Both the position numbers and the translations under genes were made by a program. DNA of 38,305 nucleotides from positions 1-38,305 of the forward strand of contig WOZP01000116.1 of NCBI GenBank assembly GCA_011620215.1, in the 5' to 3' direction. Source of the stretch: Rugosibacter sp. (GTDB lineage Bacteria > Pseudomonadota > Gammaproteobacteria > Burkholderiales > Rhodocyclaceae). This document shows, in pieces, positions 34,426 to 38,305 of this stretch (the stretch's first letter is position 1; each line of letters begins with the position of its first letter). The notes beneath the pieces were generated by a model that worked only from the letters and a program-made list of their open reading frames with translations, did no database searches and was not told the origin of the DNA.

Positions 34426-36231
34426 ATGCGTACTCATTATTGCGGCCAAATTAATGCCTCCCACGTTGACCAGATAGTTACCCTGTGTGGCTGGAACCAT
34501 CGGCGGCGTGATCACGGCGGCGTGATCTTCATCGATTTGCGTGATCGCGAAGGCCTGGCGCAGATCGTTTGCGATCCAGATCGGCCAGAACTCTTCAAGA
34601 TCGCTGAAGACGTGCGTAATGAGTATGTACTTAAAGTCACGGGGTTAGTACGCCGCCGTCCTGTCGGCACCGAGAATTCCAATCTGCCCACCGGCGAAAT
34701 CGAAATTCTTTGTCATGATCTGGAAGTGCTCAACACAGCGGTGACGCCGCCCTTCCAGTTGGATGACGACAATCTGTCGGAGAATGTACGCCTCACGCAC
34801 CGCGTGATTGACTTGCGCCGCCCGCAGATGCAAAAGAATTTGATGCTGCGCTACAAAGTCGCGATGGCCTTTCGCAATTTTCTTGACGGTGCCGGTTTCA
34901 TCGACATCGAAACGCCCATGCTGACCAAATCGACGCCTGAAGGCGCGCGTGATTATCTGGTGCCATCACGTGTTCATCCCGGCCAGTTTTTCGCCCTGCC
35001 GCAATCGCCGCAGTTATTCAAACAGCTGCTAATGGTGGCCGGTTACGACCGTTATTACCAGATCACCAAATGCTTCCGCGACGAAGATCTGCGGGCGGAT
35101 CGGCAACCCGAATTCACTCAGGTGGATATCGAAACATCGTTTCTAAGCGAAACACAAATTACCACCTTGATGGAAGAAATGATACGTAGCGTCTTCAAGA
35201 CTACCTTGAACGTTGACCTGCCCAATCCTTTCCCCCGCATGACCTATGCAGACGCCATGCAGCGCTTCGGCTCGGACAAGCCCGATCTGCGTATCACCCT
35301 CGAGCTAGTGGACGTAGCGGATGTCGTCACGGATGTCGCCTTCAAGGTATTCAGCGGCCCTGCCACCTCAGGTGGCCGTGTTGCGGCGTTGCGCATTCCT
35401 GGCGGGGGCAGTGGTGAAAAATCACTCGCCCGCAGCGAAATCGATGCCTACACCGAGTTCGTGAAAATCTATGGCGCCAAGGGGCTGGCCTACATCAAGG
35501 TGAATGATGTTAGCAAACTCAATGAAGAAGGTTTGCAATCACCTATTGTTAAAAATCTGCACGAAAAAGCGTTGGCCGCGATTGTCGAACGCACCGGCGC
35601 GCAGTCGGGCGACCTGATTTTCTTTGGCGCTGACAAAACCAAAATCGTCAATGACGCACTCGGCGCATTGCGTACCAAAATAGGCCACGAAAAAGGCTAT
35701 GTCACTGGCGAAGCCTGGCGACCATTGTGGGTGGTCGATTTCCCCATGTTTGAATATGACGAAGAAAATAAACGCTGGAGCGCCTGTCACCACCCATTCA
35801 CCAGTCCGAAAGATGGCCATGAACAACTCATGGCAACCAACCCTGGCGCGTGCCTGGCCAAAGCCTATGATCTGGCCTTGAACGGCTGGGAAATGGGCGG
35901 TGGCTCAGTCCGTATCCATCGCGCCGAGGTACAAGAAAAAGTGTTTCAAGCGTTAGGCATCACCCCTGAAGAGCAACAGATTAAATTCGGCTTTTTGCTC
36001 GATGCGCTCAAGTATGGTGCGCCACCCCACGGTGGCTTGGCCTTCGGCCTGGATCGCATTGTCACCATGATGACTGGCGCTGAATCGATCCGTGACGTGA
36101 TCGCCTTCCCCAAGACACAGCGCGCACAGTGCCTGCTCACTGATGCCCCTTCCTTGGTAGACGAAAAACAATTACGCGAATTGCATATTCGCCTGCGCCA
36201 AAAGGTAGAGACTCAGGTCGAGGTTGGCTGA
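34426..36231 (+). CDS. aspS: Aspartyl-tRNA synthetase
   Basis: This 601-residue class II synthetase begins [20 protein letters not shown] with the anticodon-binding OB fold ([20 protein letters not shown]). Motif 1 includes [20 protein letters not shown], motif 2 lies around [20 protein letters not shown], and motif 3 is [13 protein letters not shown]. The bacterial GAD insert spans roughly residues 290-420. ATG at 34426 gives standard length with a GGA-type ribosome site; an ATG 13 codons upstream is unlikely. The bacterial type often charges tRNA-Asn too when AsnRS is missing. Confidence 0.95.
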   Translation: MRTHYCGQINASHVDQIVTLCGWNHRRRDHGGVIFIDLRDREGLAQIVCDPDRPELFKIAEDVRNEYVLKVTGLVRRRPVGTENSNLPTGEIEILCHDLEVLNTAVTPPFQLDDDNLSENVRLTHRVIDLRRPQMQKNLMLRYKVAMAFRNFLDGAGFIDIETPMLTKSTPEGARDYLVPSRVHPGQFFALPQSPQLFKQLLMVAGYDRYYQITKCFRDEDLRADRQPEFTQVDIETSFLSETQITTLMEEMIRSVFKTTLNVDLPNPFPRMTYADAMQRFGSDKPDLRITLELVDVADVVTDVAFKVFSGPATSGGRVAALRIPGGGSGEKSLARSEIDAYTEFVKIYGAKGLAYIKVNDVSKLNEEGLQSPIVKNLHEKALAAIVERTGAQSGDLIFFGADKTKIVNDALGALRTKIGHEKGYVTGEAWRPLWVVDFPMFEYDEENKRWSACHHPFTSPKDGHEQLMATNPGACLAKAYDLALNGWEMGGGSVRIHRAEVQEKVFQALGITPEEQQIKFGFLLDALKYGAPPHGGLAFGLDRIVTMMTGAESIRDVIAFPKTQRAQCLLTDAPSLVDEKQLRELHIRLRQKVETQVEVG

Positions 36232-36306
36232 GTTATTGGGGATTATCGGGAATTACCGAGAGCTAGCCGAGCTTGGCTGATACCCTCGCCAAACACACCT
36301 TACCCA

Positions 36307-36780
36307 TTGTCTATCTCAACCCAAAACACAGTTCAAACAACGGTTTTCAAAAAGCCGGTTTCTGTGCTTGTGGTAATTCATACAGCAGCGCTTGATGTGC
36401 TGCTGCTTGAACGCACACAACGCCGCGGCTTCTGGCAGTCGGTGACGGGCAGCCAGGAAGATAATGAACCGCTCAGCCTAACCGCCCAGCGTGAAGTATT
36501 TGAGGAAACAGGGATTCAAGCACCGATGACACAATTCCTTGACTGGCAGAAAACCAATCGTTTTGAAATATTTCCTGAGTGGCAATATCGTTACGGGCCA
36601 GGGGTCACACACAACACCGAGCATGTATTCAGCTTAATGCTCGCCGAAAAATGCCTGATAAAAATTACCCCGGACGAGCATGTAGCCTACCAATGGCTGC
36701 CTTGGAAAGAAGCAGCAGCAGCGTGCTTTTCATGGAGTAACCGCGACGCAATTCTTACGCTGGGCGAGGCTGCGCGCTAA
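36307..36780 (+). CDS. nudB: Dihydroneopterin triphosphate diphosphatase NudB
   Basis: This 157-residue Nudix hydrolase removes pyrophosphate from dihydroneopterin triphosphate in folate synthesis. It has KPVSVLVVIHTAALDVLLLE, then the Nudix box GSQEDNEPLSLTAQREVFEE followed by TGI, and the typical NTEHVFSLML. TTG at 36307 is the likely start, though no clear ribosome site is seen. The order aspS-nudB is conserved among related bacteria. Its end overlaps the convergent CWC gene by 26 bp. Confidence 0.88.
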   Translation: MSISTQNTVQTTVFKKPVSVLVVIHTAALDVLLLERTQRRGFWQSVTGSQEDNEPLSLTAQREVFEETGIQAPMTQFLDWQKTNRFEIFPEWQYRYGPGVTHNTEHVFSLMLAEKCLIKITPDEHVAYQWLPWKEAAAACFSWSNRDAILTLGEAAR

Positions 36781-37042
36781 GCAGCTCACCCAGGCATTGC
36801 GGGCAATAGCAAGCAGCAGCAGACCTTTTGGCTGACTTAAGCGGCGGCAATTCCTTGCACCAGCAAGTACCGCACTCCGCGACTACGCCACAGGTAAAAC
36901 TTGCCGCGCAACGCGGGCAGCAAGATGAATCATCTTGCGGTGTATCTCGCTGCTCATCTTGTCGTGCCCCAAGGGCACTTGCTTCGCGGCATATCACCCG
37001 CGCCAGCGCGGTGCGCCCTTTAGGGAGCTTTTCAGTAGTCAT
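36755..37042 (-). CDS. Cysteine-rich CWC family protein
   Basis: This 95-residue protein contains SCCPRCAASFTCGVVAECGT, then CWCKELPP, and later CYCPQCLGELL, matching the cysteine-rich CWC family. The cysteines probably bind zinc or another metal. The N-terminal 40 residues are polar. ATG at 37042 lies inside the truncated DoxX reading frame. It overlaps the nudB end. The function is unknown. Confidence 0.75.
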   Translation of the reverse strand: MTTEKLPKGRTALARVICREASALGARQDEQRDTPQDDSSCCPRCAASFTCGVVAECGTCWCKELPPLKSAKRSAAACYCPQCLGELLSAQPRPA

Positions 37043-37202
37043 GCCTTACCCAGGCAACGCTGGGAAATCCAGGTATCCAGCGATAATTTTCCAAGCCGGA
37101 TTCAAAAAACTCCCAACCCAGAAGTAAGCGCAAACCCAAAAAACTCACCCAGTCGCCTGCAGCATCCAGCAACCGTGCAATAGTTACCCATAGCTTCGTC
37201 AT
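37032..37202 (-). pseudogene. Truncated DoxX family protein
   Basis: The 56 codons from ATG at 37202 begin MTKLWVTIARLLDAAGDWVS and continue to LRLLLGWEFFESGLENY, the typical start of a DoxX membrane protein. The frame then diverges and stops at 37032-37034, after the first membrane segment, where family members continue for about 80-100 more residues. The start overlaps the stop of the DUF2063 gene as ATGA, so it was the third gene of that operon. The missing part has been replaced by the CWC gene region. Confidence 0.75.
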
Positions 37203-37957
37203 TTTCTGCTCCCTAAAATAGCGCCCGCGGTGCGTAGTTGATTCAACAAATGTGCGCCATGCACGAGGAGTAATTCCGGTTCGGGATGCTGCAATTCATG
37301 GGCAATCTGCAGGCAGGCGTTGCGGCCGCTAAGCTGGCTTTCGGCCGCTTGCAGCAAAGCCACCAAACGTGCGCTGACTGGATTCAGCGCGATAAATTGC
37401 ACTGCTTCATGTGCATCCCGAAACACCAGCAAATGCGTCGCGCTGGGTTTGCGTGGCCGCCACTCGAGGCCGATGCGGTGTACCGGCCAGACATAAGCGA
37501 GATTCATTGCCGCCGCGGCCAGCACTGGCTGTTCATTTAGCAAGTTGCCTGTCGGGTTGTACGCAGGCGGTGGCGATGTTTCCATCACATCAACCGCCAG
37601 CTCGACCCACTCGTAATGGGCCAACTCTGGCAACCAATCAGGAAAGCTAACTGGTAGCGATGGCGCCCCTAGCAACCAGTGCAAAAATTCACGCGGAATT
37701 TCACGGAAATAAGGTGTATGACAACGTGCTTCACGAAAAAAAACATCAACCAATCGCTGCCAGCGACGCATGCCAAGCAATGCATGCGTAATAGGGAAGC
37801 AAGCCAGCAAAAAGCCTTCAAGATTGTTGCGCACCAATTCATGATAGATACCTGTGCGGCGTGCTGGCACCCCCACGGGACGCGGCACACGGTGTGGATG
37901 GCGCAGGTGTCGGGCCAGCGCAAATTGAAAATCCTGAAAAGGAAGCTGCGCATTCAT
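37199..37957 (-). CDS. DUF2063 family protein (HvfC/BufC N-terminal domain)
   Basis: This 252-residue protein has the DUF2063 N-terminal domain, with RRTGIYHELVRNNLEGFLLA and CFPITHALLGMRRWQRLVDVFF. DWLPELAHYEWVELAVD opens the C-terminal half. It is the usual partner of DUF692 (MNIO) enzymes and is thought to present the precursor peptide for copper-related modification. It overlaps the DUF692 gene upstream by ATGA and the DoxX fragment downstream. No bufferin-like precursor gene is in the window; it would be expected beyond 38305. Confidence 0.88.
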   Translation of the reverse strand: MNAQLPFQDFQFALARHLRHPHRVPRPVGVPARRTGIYHELVRNNLEGFLLACFPITHALLGMRRWQRLVDVFFREARCHTPYFREIPREFLHWLLGAPSLPVSFPDWLPELAHYEWVELAVDVMETSPPPAYNPTGNLLNEQPVLAAAAMNLAYVWPVHRIGLEWRPRKPSATHLLVFRDAHEAVQFIALNPVSARLVALLQAAESQLSGRNACLQIAHELQHPEPELLLVHGAHLLNQLRTAGAILGSRK

Positions 37958-38305
37958 GCGACGGCCCGTTGAATTTTATTTTTATGCATCTCATACTGCG
38001 CCTGCAACGTGGCGATTTTTTCGACCTCTCGGCCCAGGACTCCCCGTTCAGGAAAATTAAAATCGCGCTCGAGGCAGGTAGGTACAGCACCACGCAGCGC
38101 ATATGCTTCGGCAAGCAATTGCCACACTGGGTCGATAACATCCGCACCATGGGTGTCGATCACCAATCCATCCGACTCGACATGATGGCCGGCCACATGG
38201 ATGTAGCAGGTGCGCTCCAGCGGCAGCGAATGCAGGTAATCGTCCGCCTTAAAGCCATGATTGATGCTATTCACGACGATGTTATTCACGTCGAGATGCA
38301 GCAGG
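37954..38305 (-). CDS. DUF692 (MNIO/BufB) family enzyme, truncated by window edge
   Basis: The last 116 residues of a DUF692 protein are visible, running in from the window edge. The stretch LLHLDVNNIVVNSINHGFKA and the following CYIHVAGH with VIDTHGADVIDPVW carry conserved acidic, His and Asn residues that ligate iron in multinuclear non-haem iron oxidases. These enzymes modify cysteines in small precursor peptides, often in copper or metal stress. Its stop is coupled by ATGA to the DUF2063 gene. The N-terminal part is outside the window. Confidence 0.9.
   Translation of the reverse strand, partial: LLHLDVNNIVVNSINHGFKADDYLHSLPLERTCYIHVAGHHVESDGLVIDTHGADVIDPVWQLLAEAYALRGAVPTCLERDFNFPERGVLGREVEKIATLQAQYEMHKNKIQRAVA

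Noticed and set aside
36232-36306. Short hairpin AGCCGAGCTTGGCT after aspS as a terminator
   Set aside because: The stem has four base pairs and no T-run follows.

Overview
The window looks like a chromosomal segment of a betaproteobacterium, probably in or near the Nitrosomonadales/Gallionellales-Rhodocyclales range. The evidence is gene content and order: zapB-zapA-6S RNA-EVE-TSUP; coq7, a CNP1-like gene and rppH beside proS; a lytic transglycosylase, ffh, a CcsA/YpjD-like gene, a CorC-type gene, pilC and pilD; and fmdB-DUF502-aspS-nudB. No tRNA, rRNA or CRISPR array was seen.

Left backbone (1-7561): a 3'-truncated acyl-CoA dehydrogenase and a FadH-type 2,4-dienoyl-CoA reductase (fatty-acid oxidation), a Bcr/CflA-type drug exporter, a crotonase-fold protein, a YrfG-like HAD phosphatase, a TauE/SafE-type permease and an EVE-domain protein.

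Defence island (about 7560-18961, 11.4 kb): it splits the native 5' end of the EVE gene. An 18-bp near-identical core lies at both ends, and the native start codon with its Shine-Dalgarno sequence is stranded next to 6S RNA at the right end. From left to right the island holds a decayed P4-type tyrosine integrase, a gene-free stretch with a long inverted repeat, a large unrecognised protein with a PD-(D/E)XK nuclease signature, and a leftward restriction-modification operon. That operon encodes a small N6-adenine methylase-like protein, an Eco57I-type methylase and a GIY-YIG/helicase protein. The Eco57I-type methylase is interrupted by a 110-bp MITE with perfect 11-bp inverted ends and a CTAA target duplication; removing the insert restores the reading frame exactly. 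Beyond the operon are an unrecognised rightward gene and an Abi_2 (AbiD/F) HEPN protein. The Abi_2 gene is preceded by its own promoter and a short terminator-ended transcript that may be a small RNA partner or attenuator.

Right backbone (18962-38305): 6S RNA and zapA/zapB; two lipopolysaccharide-type glycosyltransferases; a ferredoxin, an OsmC protein, Coq7, a CNP1-like protein and RppH; ProS and a lytic transglycosylase; Ffh; a cytochrome c assembly-like membrane protein and a CorC-type protein; PilC and PilD without PilB between CorC and PilC; FmdB, DUF502, AspS and NudB; a CWC cysteine-rich protein; and a bufferin-type cassette (DUF692, DUF2063 and a truncated DoxX).

A dispersed repeat of about 25 bp (AAAAGTCGGCGCTGGYGAKACGGCG) occurs at least six times in backbone and island. 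Four of the six copies lie in sense orientation 0-16 nt after a stop codon, and one is read in frame inside a glycosyltransferase gene.
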